From a virus: DNA of 28,850 nt. Under the pieces are notes generated by a model, which did not search any database, was not told where the DNA came from, and worked only from the letters and a program-made list of their open reading frames with translations. The stretch lies in the IMG/VR virus record IMGVR_UViG_3300012920_000185, positions 1 through 28,850 of that record. One strand, given 5' to 3'. This document shows positions 22,679-28,850 of this stretch, one piece after another. How positions within the stretch are numbered: position 1 is the first letter of the stretch; every line of letters starts with the position of its first letter. The translations under genes were made by a program, and so were the position numbers.

Positions 22679-24985
22679 TTAACTTCGTTTAGCAACTCTT
22701 GAAGCTGTTTCTACTAATTTAGCTTTTGTTTCAGCATCTTTTCTTGCTTGAGTTCTTTCTTTATCTTTTACTCCTTCTGCAAATCTAGCTTTTCTAATAT
22801 TTAATTCTTCAGCTTTAAGTTGTAAACTAGCTTGCTTCTCTTGCATTTCCATTTGTTCTTTTTGTTGTTCTGGTGATGGTGGCATACTTCCCATTAAACC
22901 CTGAGCAGCTTGTGCAGCAGCAACAGCAATTCTATTTTCTTGTTCTACTGAAACGTCATTTGTTTCTTCATCTCTAAGTTCTTTGTTTATCTCACCTGTA
23001 GAAGTAGGAATTCCCTCTGGTACTTGAGCTTGCATTTGTTGTTGATATAAATATGCCATATGTTGACCTAAGTGAGCCATCATTAATGGATATAAAACTT
23101 CTTTTGCTTGAGGATTACCACCAAATCTAGGATCCATCATAAATTGTTGGTGTACTGCAATATGAGCTTGATGATCTTGATCTTCAAAAACTTTAATTGG
23201 TTTACCATTTAACAATGCCATGTTTTCAGATACAGGATCACGTCTTGGTGTTTCTTCATCTTCAATTAATAAATCATTATAATCAGGTATATTCAAAGAT
23301 TGTAAAAATCTTCTGTAAGCTTCTTTAGTATCAATTATATTTGGTGCTTGTTGCGCTAATTGTAAACCTGTTTGAGCTAGTGCAATTCTTTGTGCTTGAG
23401 AAAAAATATTTGGATCACTAACAGGAACAACATCTATTGCGCTATCAAAATCTTTTCTTCTAATTGTTTTTCTTTCTCCAATAACTTCATAAGGATATTC
23501 ATCATCTAAATACTCTCCATTTAGTTCATAAATTAATTTAAATTCTCTACCTTGAGATTGATGAAGTCTTTTATGAATTGCAGAAAAAACTTTACTACCT
23601 TGTTCTATAAGAGCAATAGTTGTACCAACAGGTCCTGATCCTGCAGATTGACCTACCATAGCATCTGCAATACTTGCAAATCTTCTACCTGATTCAGTTA
23701 ATACTCCTAGTAATTGTAAAAGGGTCGGCGATGGCTCCTTAAATGGAAGAGGGATAAACGATTTTCGGAGATCATCGCCATATGCTTCGACATCGACCCA
23801 TTCACCTGGTGAAACTGTAATATCTCCTCCTTCAATTCTTGCTCCTTTAGCTTTAAAACCACCATTAAGATTAGCAAAAGCTGCTGAATCTAATAAAGCT
23901 CTTAAAGCACCTGTACTTGCATGTTGAAGTCCGCCTATCATTTGAATTAAACCTGAACCATAAAATCCTAAACCTGGTAAATATTTATAATGTATAAAAT
24001 AAGTTCTTTTCTTTTTCAGTGGATCATTTTCTTTCCAGTTTCTTCTTATAGCTAAAGTTTGTCCACTTTCGTAATCAACTGTTACAATATATGGTAATGC
24101 TAAACCTGATTCATCTTCTTCTAAATCTAAATCAGCATGAATTTCTAAAACAGTATGAATTTTATCTGCCATTGATGGAGACATACCTTCAAGTTTTTGA
24201 ATTGTTTGTTCAACAATATCAGAAGAATTTTGTCCACCTTGATTTTGAGTTACAGTAACATCTCTGTAAAAACCTTCGACTTGACGTCTTTTAATTTCAT
24301 TTGTTGTTAGCTTCATTATTTGAGTATATCTTTCAGCAGTTTCTAAATCTGTATTTTCCATTGAAATAACAAATTGATCTGCAGGTACAAATTTAGAGCA
24401 AATTCTATCTAAAGAATTATCAAAATAAATTTTTTTAAAAGATGAACCAGCTAAAGCTAAATAATATAACATCTGATCTAATTCATTAAAATAATCAGTA
24501 ATTTGATTTGTTACTTGGTAGTTCATAAAATCTTGAACTCTTTGCGCTTGTTCAATTTTTTTATCTGATTGTCTACCTAGTATTTGTGTTTTAACAGGAC
24601 CACCTGCTGGAAACATTTCTGCAATAGCTCTTGCTTGAAATTGAGTTGCTGCTTCTGACATCAGTGGATGATGTACACCAGAAGCTCCCGGGAAAGGATC
24701 TTGTCTATCTTCGACTACCATTCCTAACATTTTTAAACCTTTAGAATATTGGTCTTCCCAATCTTTTCTAGAAGCTTTATCATCTTCAAAAGCTTTTATT
24801 AAACTTTTACCAATTCCTAAAACTTCTTGTTCAGGTAATTCTTCAGCCATATTTGCATAATGATTTGATGTAAATGCTTCTTCCTCTTTATCAGTTAAAT
24901 CTTGATCTATATCAACTCTGACTTTTTGTCCGTCTTCATTTGTATATTCAAGTTTCTTTTTATCAAGTTCTACTTCTAATGCCAT
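22679..24985 (-). CDS. Portal protein, P22-like family
   Basis: 768 residues, close to the size of P22 gp1. The wing/clip region shows FPGASGVHHPLMSEAATQFQ and ARAIAEMFPAGGPVKTQILG. The stem-like part contains QVTNQITDYFNELDQMLYYL, and FVPADQFVISMENTDLETAE follows. The HYKYLPGLGFYGSGLIQMIG and STGALRALLDSAAFANLNGG patches are well conserved in this portal group. The C-terminus is a long Gln/Glu/Ala coiled coil (EQQKEQMEMQEKQASLQLKA, then KDKERTQARKDAETKAKLVE), fitting the alpha-helical barrel of P22 portals. As a dodecameric ring it would be the packaging channel and the dock for the connectors. ATG 24985 shares a base with the upstream stop. Confidence 0.88.
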   Translation of the reverse strand: MALEVELDKKKLEYTNEDGQKVRVDIDQDLTDKEEEAFTSNHYANMAEELPEQEVLGIGKSLIKAFEDDKASRKDWEDQYSKGLKMLGMVVEDRQDPFPGASGVHHPLMSEAATQFQARAIAEMFPAGGPVKTQILGRQSDKKIEQAQRVQDFMNYQVTNQITDYFNELDQMLYYLALAGSSFKKIYFDNSLDRICSKFVPADQFVISMENTDLETAERYTQIMKLTTNEIKRRQVEGFYRDVTVTQNQGGQNSSDIVEQTIQKLEGMSPSMADKIHTVLEIHADLDLEEDESGLALPYIVTVDYESGQTLAIRRNWKENDPLKKKRTYFIHYKYLPGLGFYGSGLIQMIGGLQHASTGALRALLDSAAFANLNGGFKAKGARIEGGDITVSPGEWVDVEAYGDDLRKSFIPLPFKEPSPTLLQLLGVLTESGRRFASIADAMVGQSAGSGPVGTTIALIEQGSKVFSAIHKRLHQSQGREFKLIYELNGEYLDDEYPYEVIGERKTIRRKDFDSAIDVVPVSDPNIFSQAQRIALAQTGLQLAQQAPNIIDTKEAYRRFLQSLNIPDYNDLLIEDEETPRRDPVSENMALLNGKPIKVFEDQDHQAHIAVHQQFMMDPRFGGNPQAKEVLYPLMMAHLGQHMAYLYQQQMQAQVPEGIPTSTGEINKELRDEETNDVSVEQENRIAVAAAQAAQGLMGSMPPSPEQQKEQMEMQEKQASLQLKAEELNIRKARFAEGVKDKERTQARKDAETKAKLVETASRVAKRS

Positions 24986-25275
24986 TATGCTTTTCTAGTT
25001 TTTGGTTTCTTTTTTCTACCGTCGGCTCTTCTGTTTTTATCTCTCTTACCTTTTAAAATATCTTTATCTACTTTTGCAGCTTTACCGCCAGTTAAAGCAG
25101 AATTAACTCTAGCCATTGCCCATGCTTGTGGACTTACACCTTTTCTATGTCCACTTGTTCTATATGCAGCAAGACCTCTATTATAAATTGCTCTTACTTT
25201 ACTTGTTGAAACACCTGCTTTTTTAGCTTTGTTTCTAATTGCTGTTGCAGTACTTGAACCTTTTGCTTTAGCCAT
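24985..25275 (-). CDS. Small basic conserved protein, 96 aa
   Basis: It contains NKAKKAGVSTSKVRAIYNRG, then LAAYRTSGHRKGVSPQAWAM and ARVNSALTGGKAAKVDKDIL, and ends with a basic tail (KRDKNRRADGRKKKPKTRKA). The YNRGLAAYRTSG/HRKGVSPQAWAMARVNS/GGKAxKxDKD block is shared with small proteins of many marine phages and cyanophages (I recall a DUF5824-like family). Strongly positive, so nucleic-acid binding or DNA packing is possible. The gene starts 8 nt inside the preceding one and its stop touches the portal start. Function unknown. Confidence 0.6.
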   Translation of the reverse strand: MAKAKGSSTATAIRNKAKKAGVSTSKVRAIYNRGLAAYRTSGHRKGVSPQAWAMARVNSALTGGKAAKVDKDILKGKRDKNRRADGRKKKPKTRKA

Positions 25276-25477
25276 ACATCTCCTTAAATTTTTTATTATG
25301 TTTACTTTTCTTTTTTGATCCTACAAATTTTCCACCTTTTTTATCACCTGGTAAAACTCCTGAACCTTTATTATCTTTGTTTAATCTTTTAAGAGCAGCT
25401 TTTCTTTTAGCTCTTAATTTACCTGACGTTCCAGCTAAGTATTGTTTTTTAACTTTTTTCTTATTAGGTTTAGTCAT
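25268..25477 (-). CDS. Small lysine-rich protein, 69 aa
   Basis: I chose ATG 25477 (MTKPNKKKVKKQYLAGTSGK); a TTG at 25540 would overlap the preceding gene by about 40 nt and has no ribosome site. The protein is about one third Lys/Arg: LRAKRKAALKRLNKDNKGSG, VLPGDKKGGKFVGSKKKSKH, NKKFKEMYG. No domain is known to me. Highly positive charge suggests binding to nucleic acid or to the acidic scaffold. It lies in a run of tiny basic genes before the portal. Confidence 0.5.
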   Translation of the reverse strand: MTKPNKKKVKKQYLAGTSGKLRAKRKAALKRLNKDNKGSGVLPGDKKGGKFVGSKKKSKHNKKFKEMYG

Positions 25478-25499
25478 AGTATTTTTAAATCCTTTTCTA

Positions 25500-25655
25500 C
25501 TAAGCACGTTTTTTCTTTTTATCTGCTTCTGAAAGAGCAATAGCTATTGCTTGTTTTCTTGATTTAACTTTTTTCTTAGATTTTCCAATAGGTAATTTTC
25601 CCTTTTTATATTCTCTCATTACTTTTGCTATTTTCTTTTCTTTTTTAGTTTTCAT
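25500..25655 (-). CDS. Tiny basic protein, DUF6496-like, 51 aa
   Basis: Starting at ATG 25655, the protein reads MKTKKEKKIAKVMREYKKGK, LPIGKSKKKVKSRKQAIAIA, LSEADKKKKRA. The KVMREYKKGKL and KVKSRKQAIAIALSEA signatures match the small family I recall as DUF6496, found in phages and bacteria. The ATG forms an ATGA junction with the preceding 40-residue gene, so they are translated together. Positive charge and helical content suggest a nucleic-acid binding protein. The function is not established. Confidence 0.65.
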   Translation of the reverse strand: MKTKKEKKIAKVMREYKKGKLPIGKSKKKVKSRKQAIAIALSEADKKKKRA

Positions 25656-25774
25656 TTAGGAAACCCTTTTCTCATATTCTTATAAGCTTTTTTAGAAATT
25701 GTTGATTTTGATTTTGGTCTACTTTTGCCAGCTTTACGTCTGGCATTTATATTTGCATAAAGTCCTTTTTTCAT
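25652..25774 (-). CDS. Tiny conserved marine-phage protein, 40 aa
   Basis: It starts at ATG 25774: MKKGLYANINARRKAGKSRP, then KSKSTISKKAYKNMRKGFPK. The MKKGLYANIN/RRKAGKSR/AYKNMRKGF pattern is a tiny protein seen again and again in marine phages, so the short gene is probably real. It follows a three-codon open frame (MNK) that has the only strong ribosome site (AGGAGG, 25792-25787) and overlaps it by ATGA. The stop overlaps the next gene's start likewise. Unknown function. Confidence 0.7.
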   Translation of the reverse strand: MKKGLYANINARRKAGKSRPKSKSTISKKAYKNMRKGFPK

Positions 25775-25782
25775 TTGTTCAT
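25771..25782 (-). other. Three-codon minigene ATG-AAC-AAA-TGA
   Basis: The strong AGGAGG at 25792-25787 is 4 nt from ATG 25782, which opens only MNK before TGA (25773-25771). The TGA overlaps the ATG of the 40-residue gene (ATGA). AGGAGG is 12 nt from that second ATG, so it could serve either start. The minigene may be a re-initiation device or merely chance. Confidence 0.35.
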
Positions 25783-25840
25783 AATACCTCCTGGTTCATA
25801 CCATACTTTCCTACAAAGAGATATAAAACAAAAAAGACAA

Positions 25841-26053
25841 TTATTCTAGTATTAATTTTTTTATACTTTTGCTACCATCAACGTTACTTTCTAGTTCTGC
25901 CATTGATTTTATGCATTGGTATTGAATGTTATTATTTTTATTGGTTCTCATTGCAACTCTTTTACCTTTTAAACATTGTGACATGGATTCTTGAATTCTA
26001 TGTTCTTTTATCTCTCCATTTACAATCATAAGTAAAGCTATAATTAATTCCAT
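25841..26053 (-). CDS. Small protein with hydrophobic N-terminus, 70 aa
   Basis: It opens MELIIALLMIVNGEIKEHRI, a short hydrophobic stretch (residues 2-11), then ESMSQCLKGKRVAMRTNKNN, IQYQCIKSMAELESNVDGSK and SIKKLILE. The cysteines at 27 and 47 could pair if it is exported, but the hydrophobic segment is too short to be sure. Related small genes (VNGEIKEH...CLK.KR...M...YxC) recur in marine phages. It overlaps the upstream coiled-coil gene by TAATG. The pair might act in lysis, as a membrane protein next to a spanin-like one; that is speculative. Confidence 0.5.
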   Translation of the reverse strand: MELIIALLMIVNGEIKEHRIQESMSQCLKGKRVAMRTNKNNNIQYQCIKSMAELESNVDGSKSIKKLILE

Positions 26054-26433
26054 TAATGTGCTCCGTTACCATTTTCTCTTACTTTGTCTTTTAAATCTTC
26101 AATATCTGCTAATGCTTTATCTAATTGTTCTCTTAAAAATTGTATATTAACTTTGTTAGTCATGTTCATTTCTTGAGTAGCTTCCATTTTTTCTACAGTC
26201 TTATAAAGATCCTCAATCAAAAAATGTTGTTCTTGGTCTGTAGGTACTTGCTCAGATTTTTTTAATAAATCATTTTCAAATAATTCTCTAGATGTTTCTA
26301 AAGATACTAACCTTGCAGTAAGCTCTGTATATGCAAAGACGCCGGCTGCGACAACAAAAATTAGACTAGCAACCGTCTTCATTGGCATTTGAACTTTAGC
26401 TTCCTCTCCTATGTTTAATGGTTTATCTTTCAT
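26053..26433 (-). CDS. Single-pass membrane coiled-coil protein, i-spanin-like
   Basis: 126 residues. An N-terminal cytoplasmic stretch leads to a membrane helix at about 19-36 (KTVASLIFVVAAGVFAYT). A long charged coiled coil follows to about residue 120 (LVSLETSRELFENDLLKKSE, TVEKMEATQEMNMTNKVNIQ, FLREQLDKALADIEDLKDKV). An N-in anchor plus periplasmic coiled coil is the shape of Rz-type i-spanins. The matching lipoprotein partner would need a lipobox cysteine, and I do not see one in the next gene. It may instead be a holin-associated or structural membrane protein. It overlaps the preceding 35-residue gene by 11 nt. Confidence 0.5.
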   Translation of the reverse strand: MKDKPLNIGEEAKVQMPMKTVASLIFVVAAGVFAYTELTARLVSLETSRELFENDLLKKSEQVPTDQEQHFLIEDLYKTVEKMEATQEMNMTNKVNIQFLREQLDKALADIEDLKDKVRENGNGAH

Positions 26434-26530
26434 CTTTCTTTTTCTGCCTCTTAGGTGTAAATAATTTTTGAATTAAATTACTTAATAAATCTATACCTGC
26501 AAAAAATTTATAAACAATTTTATCTAACAT
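26423..26530 (-). CDS. Tiny protein, 35 aa
   Basis: Read from ATG 26530: MLDKIVYKFFAGIDLLSNLI, QKLFTPKRQKKKDER. An amphipathic helix (KIVYKFFAGIDLLSNLIQKLF) is followed by a basic tail, so it may sit on a membrane surface. Small genes with this plan occur in marine phages, as far as I recall. The start lies 7 nt inside the previous gene and the end overlaps the next gene by 11 nt, so a tight overlapping series supports it as real. Function unknown. Confidence 0.55.
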   Translation of the reverse strand: MLDKIVYKFFAGIDLLSNLIQKLFTPKRQKKKDER

Positions 26531-26829
26531 TTCCATCTTCTTCTCGCTTGTCTTATTCTAGAATTAGGATCGTTTCTTGTTTTAGCAGAGCTTCTTTTTA
26601 ATTGTCCTAATGATCTAGCGCAATATGATTTTCTTCTTTTCGCTGCTTTACTACCAGGTTTTACTTTTCCAGTGACAGCCATAGATAATTTAGAACCAGG
26701 GTTAGCACGTCTATAAGCTCTTATACCTGCTCTAGTCATACCCGCACCTTTTTTAGTAGGTCGATAATATTTTTTTCTTCTAGGAATATCTCCTGTTCTT
26801 TTTCTAGGTCTAATTCTTGTTCTTGCCAT
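26524..26829 (-). CDS. Very basic conserved protein, DUF6321-like, 101 aa
   Basis: About 40% Arg/Lys: MARTRIRPRKRTGDIPRRKK, YYRPTKKGAGMTRAGIRAYR, RANPGSKLSMAVTGKVKPGS. The KPGSKAAKRRKSYCARSLGQ and DPNSRIRQARRRWKC blocks are the signature of a family I recall as DUF6321, common in cyanophages and marine phages. Cys70 and Cys101 could matter in the virion. Such a cationic protein could bind DNA or neutralise it in the capsid. Encoded in the cluster of small genes before the portal. The role is not established. Confidence 0.7.
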   Translation of the reverse strand: MARTRIRPRKRTGDIPRRKKYYRPTKKGAGMTRAGIRAYRRANPGSKLSMAVTGKVKPGSKAAKRRKSYCARSLGQLKRSSAKTRNDPNSRIRQARRRWKC

Positions 26830-27365
26830 TATCTTCTAAACGCTCCATGTTGTGCAGATGTTACTCCTTGATCTGTTTTAGCTGAAGGAGTTGAACGTGC
26901 ACCTCGGTTACCTCTTGCTATATCTTGAGCTGTTGGTTTAATATTTGTAATTCTAGGACTTACAACTGTATTAATTGCACCTTGATTATCTTGTAATGTT
27001 TTTCTCATTATTGTATTTTGATTAGCTCTATTTAAAGCACCACCTGCAAAAAAAGGTAATGCAAAAGGTAGTATCGAACCAGTTGCTATTGCTGATCCTA
27101 TTCTAAAAACATTTTGTGCACCACTTGGTATTCCTAATTTATCTTCAACAAAATTATTATATGCACTTATATTATTACCAATTATATTACTAGCAGATTC
27201 AAAAGCTGATTCTGTAGGTTTTTCAAAATCAAATTTAAAAAAATTTTTTCCACTTGTTACATTTTTAGGTGTGGGCGTAATAGGTTTATCATCTTTTGCT
27301 CCTTCAAATATAGGGCAAACTCCATTTACTGATAATTTTCCATTAGGACATACAAACTCATTCAT
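26829..27365 (-). CDS. Hypothetical protein with one hydrophobic segment, 178 aa
   Basis: The N-terminus carries two cysteines in MNEFVCPNGKLSVNGVCPIF (C6 and C17), reminiscent of a small metal- or disulfide-type knuckle. A polar middle (KFDFEKPTESAFESASNIIG) and a hydrophobic segment at about 88-110 (RIGSAIATGSILPFALPFFAGG) follow. The C-terminus is polar and Arg-rich (GNRGARSTPSAKTDQGVTSA). Function unknown; the VCPxG start and single hydrophobic segment suggest a virion or membrane-associated protein. The start overlaps the preceding tiny gene by ATGA. Confidence 0.5.
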   Translation of the reverse strand: MNEFVCPNGKLSVNGVCPIFEGAKDDKPITPTPKNVTSGKNFFKFDFEKPTESAFESASNIIGNNISAYNNFVEDKLGIPSGAQNVFRIGSAIATGSILPFALPFFAGGALNRANQNTIMRKTLQDNQGAINTVVSPRITNIKPTAQDIARGNRGARSTPSAKTDQGVTSAQHGAFRR

Positions 27366-27490
27366 CTTCCTTGCCTATTATATTTTTTAAAATCTCTTTT
27401 TTCATTTTTATTTAAAGTTTTTTTATGCCTTCGAGGTCTTTTCTTTGGTTTTGGTCTTGGAACATAGTGTGTAAATTTTTGTTTAGCCAC
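27362..27490 (-). CDS. Tiny basic conserved protein, 42 aa, GTG start
   Basis: It begins at GTG 27490, sharing the G of the upstream TAG (TAGTG), and reads VAKQKFTHYVPRPKPKKRPR, RHKKTLNKNEKRDFKKYNRQ, GR. The AKQKFTHYVPRPKPKKRP stretch is a well-conserved tiny protein of marine phages, as I recall. It ends with an ATGA overlap to the 178-residue gene. Rich in Lys, Arg and Pro, so probably partly disordered and nucleic-acid binding. Without the GTG start it would be missed. Confidence 0.65.
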   Translation of the reverse strand: MAKQKFTHYVPRPKPKKRPRRHKKTLNKNEKRDFKKYNRQGR

Positions 27491-27759
27491 TAATCTTTTT
27501 TCTTCTTATTAGGATTAATTTTAATTATTTTAGCTTCCTTTTTTTTAATTAGATCAGCTGCTGATGTATAATTTTTAGCTTTACCTTTATAAAGTAATCC
27601 ACCTTTGTAAGAATCAGAGACAGAAGCATTAGCAGTCATTTCTCTTTCTTTTGATTTACCTTCTTCATATCCATCGTCATCAAATGCTTTTGATTTTCCA
27701 ACATCTTCAAAATCTACATCTAAAATTTCTTTAGTAATTTCTTCTCTAGTTTTTTTCAT
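27490..27759 (-). CDS. Hypothetical charged protein, 89 aa
   Basis: Hydrophilic: MKKTREEITKEILDVDFEDV, GKSKAFDDDGYEEGKSKERE, MTANASVSDSYKGGLLYKGK, AKNYTSAADLIKKKEAKIIK. The acidic first half and Lys-rich second half suggest a disordered binding protein. No family recognised. It overlaps its upstream neighbour by ATGA and shares a stop/start base with the GTG gene. A head or packaging accessory by context only. Confidence 0.45.
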   Translation of the reverse strand: MKKTREEITKEILDVDFEDVGKSKAFDDDGYEEGKSKEREMTANASVSDSYKGGLLYKGKAKNYTSAADLIKKKEAKIIKINPNKKKKD

Positions 27760-27989
27760 TTTCTCTCCTTTTGAGCTGTATCTGGTTTTCCACCTAATCC
27801 AGCATCTTCTTCAAAAACTGTAATTGCAGGATTAGTATGAGTGAATCCTTCTTTTTTAGCCATATCAACTCCAGCAAGTTTTTGATAAACAACTTTAGGA
27901 TCTTTTGGTTTTATAGTATCAGTAATAGTATCTACAAATTTATTTTCAAGTTTTTTTCTTTTTCTATTTATATCACTTAAAAATCCCAT
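27756..27989 (-). CDS. Hypothetical protein, 77 aa
   Basis: It starts MGFLSDINRKRKKLENKFVD and continues TITDTIKPKDPKVVYQKLAG, VDMAKKEGFTHTNPAITVFE, EDAGLGGKPDTAQKERK. The first part may be an amphipathic helix; the rest is polar. No match is known to me. The start is 2 nt after the stop of the EF-hand-like gene, and its end overlaps the next gene by ATGA. Purely hypothetical. Confidence 0.45.
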   Translation of the reverse strand: MGFLSDINRKRKKLENKFVDTITDTIKPKDPKVVYQKLAGVDMAKKEGFTHTNPAITVFEEDAGLGGKPDTAQKERK

Positions 27990-27991
27990 AA

Positions 27992-28180
27992 TTATTTTTT
28001 TCTTTTTCTTTTAATTACACCTCTTGCAATTAAAATATCCTTTTTAGTTACTTTACCATCTCCAGACATATCTGGAAATTTACCTTTTTTCTTTTTCTTT
28101 TTTTTCTTCATCATCTTGCCAGTGATCTTAGAGTTTTGCATTCTGCCTTCTCCTGATCCTGCGCCTGCTGTCATTTTCAT
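27992..28180 (-). CDS. EF-hand/dockerin-like microprotein with polylysine, 62 aa
   Basis: A glycine-rich start (MKMTAGAGSGEGRMQNSKIT), then a polylysine run (residues 25-32), then PDMSGDGKVTKKDILIARGV. The segment D37-S39-D41-G42-K43-T45-D48 fits a 12-position EF-hand/dockerin calcium loop with Asp last, followed by a helix (ILIARGVIKRK). Similar DxxGDGKVTxxD tails on tiny lysine-rich proteins occur in marine phages. Calcium binding is inferred from the loop only. The start shares its A with the TAA of the preceding gene. Confidence 0.55.
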   Translation of the reverse strand: MKMTAGAGSGEGRMQNSKITGKMMKKKKKKKKGKFPDMSGDGKVTKKDILIARGVIKRKRKK

Positions 28181-28425
28181 TATGATATCTCCACTTCTAT
28201 TTTCATTGCTTTCATCATTTTTGCATGTTCAGCTTTTCTATCATCATCAATTTTTACAACTTCATCACCTGGATTCATCATAGCTTTTTTTAACATAGCT
28301 GCATCTTCGACTGCTCCAGGAAACTTATCATAAAATCTTTTATCCGCATCTTTGACATCCTGAACGCTAAAACTTTTAACGCCTAGTCTAGGTTGCTTAC
28401 CTGTTCTTTTAAATGGGTTACTCAT
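28180..28425 (-). CDS. Hypothetical protein, 81 aa
   Basis: It begins MSNPFKRTGKQPRLGVKSFS, then VQDVKDADKRFYDKFPGAVE, DAAMLKKAMMNPGDEVVKID, and ends in a helical acidic stretch (DRKAEHAKMMKAMKIEVEIS). I do not recognise it. It overlaps its upstream neighbour by 8 nt; GGAGG is found 6-10 nt before the ATG (ACCGGAGGACTTAAAAG). It leads the lysine-rich series. Confidence 0.5.
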   Translation of the reverse strand: MSNPFKRTGKQPRLGVKSFSVQDVKDADKRFYDKFPGAVEDAAMLKKAMMNPGDEVVKIDDDRKAEHAKMMKAMKIEVEIS

Positions 28426-28762
28426 CTTTTAAGTCCTCCGGTGTACTTAGTTTTTTATTCAATATACCTTGAAATACTGATTGTGTAAAGGTCGGAAGCA
28501 TCAATTCGCTTATAGGATTTTTGGTATGACCAGTAGACCATGATATACAAGGAACTCCCTTTTCGTCCCAGGCGACCAAAGCATATCCCTTAATATCTAC
28601 TTTATCACTAATTTTAATACAAGCGTCATGAAAAGCTTGAACTACTTGATCATCTTGAATAAGCTCTTTTTCTTTAGAAGTCGTTTTACGAGGAGTTACA
28701 CGAAACTTATCAAGAGTAATAATGTTTGTCTTTGCGCAATTGTTTTCTTGTTTCATTATCAT
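28418..28762 (-). CDS. Conserved small phage protein with GYALVAWD motif, 114 aa
   Basis: The N-terminal half is basic (ITLDKFRVTPRKTTSKEKEL). The C-terminal part reads as a small alpha/beta domain: AFHDACIKISDKVDIKGYAL, VAWDEKGVPCISWSTGHTKN, PISELMLPTFTQSVFQGILN. The KGYALVAWDEKG block is familiar to me from other marine phages but has no assigned role. GAGG lies 3 nt before the first ATG (28762) and 9 nt before the second (28756), so the second may be the real start. It overlaps the upstream gene by about 50 nt. Confidence 0.5.
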   Translation of the reverse strand: MIMKQENNCAKTNIITLDKFRVTPRKTTSKEKELIQDDQVVQAFHDACIKISDKVDIKGYALVAWDEKGVPCISWSTGHTKNPISELMLPTFTQSVFQGILNKKLSTPEDLKDE

Positions 28763-28850
28763 CGTCCTCTGGATCGTCTGGATGTAATACTAAAAATCCA
28801 TCTCGAATCCTCATTAAAGCTTGAACACATGTATCATGAATATCGTCATG
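28710..28850 (-). CDS. Partial hypothetical protein (C-terminal 46 aa)
   Basis: The frame open from the right edge gives HDDIHDTCVQALMRIRDGFL, VLHPDDPEDDDNETRKQLRK, DKHYYS, ending at TGA 28712-28710. The first part looks like a helix, followed by an acidic loop and a basic end. Its start is outside the window. It overlaps the next gene by 47-53 nt, longer than the usual junctions here, so one of the two start/stop choices could be wrong. Confidence 0.5.
   Translation of the reverse strand, partial: HDDIHDTCVQALMRIRDGFLVLHPDDPEDDDNETRKQLRKDKHYYS

Noticed and set aside
25268-25540. TTG-started longer form of the 69-residue gene (and similar TTG extensions at 22453 and 9777)
   Set aside because: In each case an internal ATG gives a more natural N-terminus, and at 9765 a better ribosome spacing and ATGA junction.
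25699-26031. Plus-strand open frame of 110 residues across the gap and small genes
   Set aside because: It lies opposite two supported minus-strand genes, is a Phe/Leu/Tyr-rich translation of AT-rich antisense DNA, and has no promoter or ribosome site.

Overview
The window is a single block of bacteriophage genome. Every convincing gene lies on the minus strand, so transcription runs from the right end to the left end. The DNA is strongly AT-rich with A/T-dominated codon ends. Gene ends mostly touch or overlap (ATGA, GTGA, TAATG, TAGTG junctions). Gene content (P22-type portal and tail nozzle, marine-type fibre and decoration proteins, many tiny lysine-rich proteins, 2OG-Fe(II) oxygenases) suggests a short-tailed phage of an AT-rich marine bacterium, such as a SAR11-like host. 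The host is an inference. No terminase, polymerase, integrase, tRNA or CRISPR array is visible.

Layout in the direction of transcription. (1) 28850 to about 24985: about 17 very small genes, many extremely lysine/arginine-rich, including five short genes of 35-51 codons or less. Several resemble small conserved families of marine phages. Two have a single membrane segment and one carries an EF-hand/dockerin-like loop. (2) 24985 to 17339: the head module. It holds the portal, three small proteins, a GroES-like co-chaperonin, a scaffold-like protein, a decoration-like protein, the major capsid protein, another beta-rich head protein and two small proteins. Two strong RNA hairpins, one with a cUUCGg loop, sit in the gaps around the capsid genes. 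(3) 17339 to 14821: connector genes, interrupted by a GT-A fold glycosyltransferase-like gene. (4) 14819 to 11230: fibre and adhesin-like genes, including a very glycine-rich putative receptor-binding protein encoded by a local GC-rich island.

(5) 11200 to 8083: an unusual cassette inside the tail region. It encodes four 2OG-Fe(II) oxygenase-like proteins and one sulfotransferase in a tightly overlapping series. (6) 8041 to 352: the tail nozzle (P22 gp10-like), a GNAT acetyltransferase-like gene and three putative ejected internal virion proteins, one of 1100 residues. (7) 352 to 1: a holin-like protein and the start of a PD-(D/E)XK nuclease-like gene that runs off the window.

The picture is a virion-building operon into which enzymes able to hydroxylate, sulfate, glycosylate and perhaps acetylate have been placed next to the receptor-binding genes. 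A plausible inference is chemical decoration of the tail fibres or of the host envelope. The phage also brings its own chaperonin lid, probably for capsid folding.
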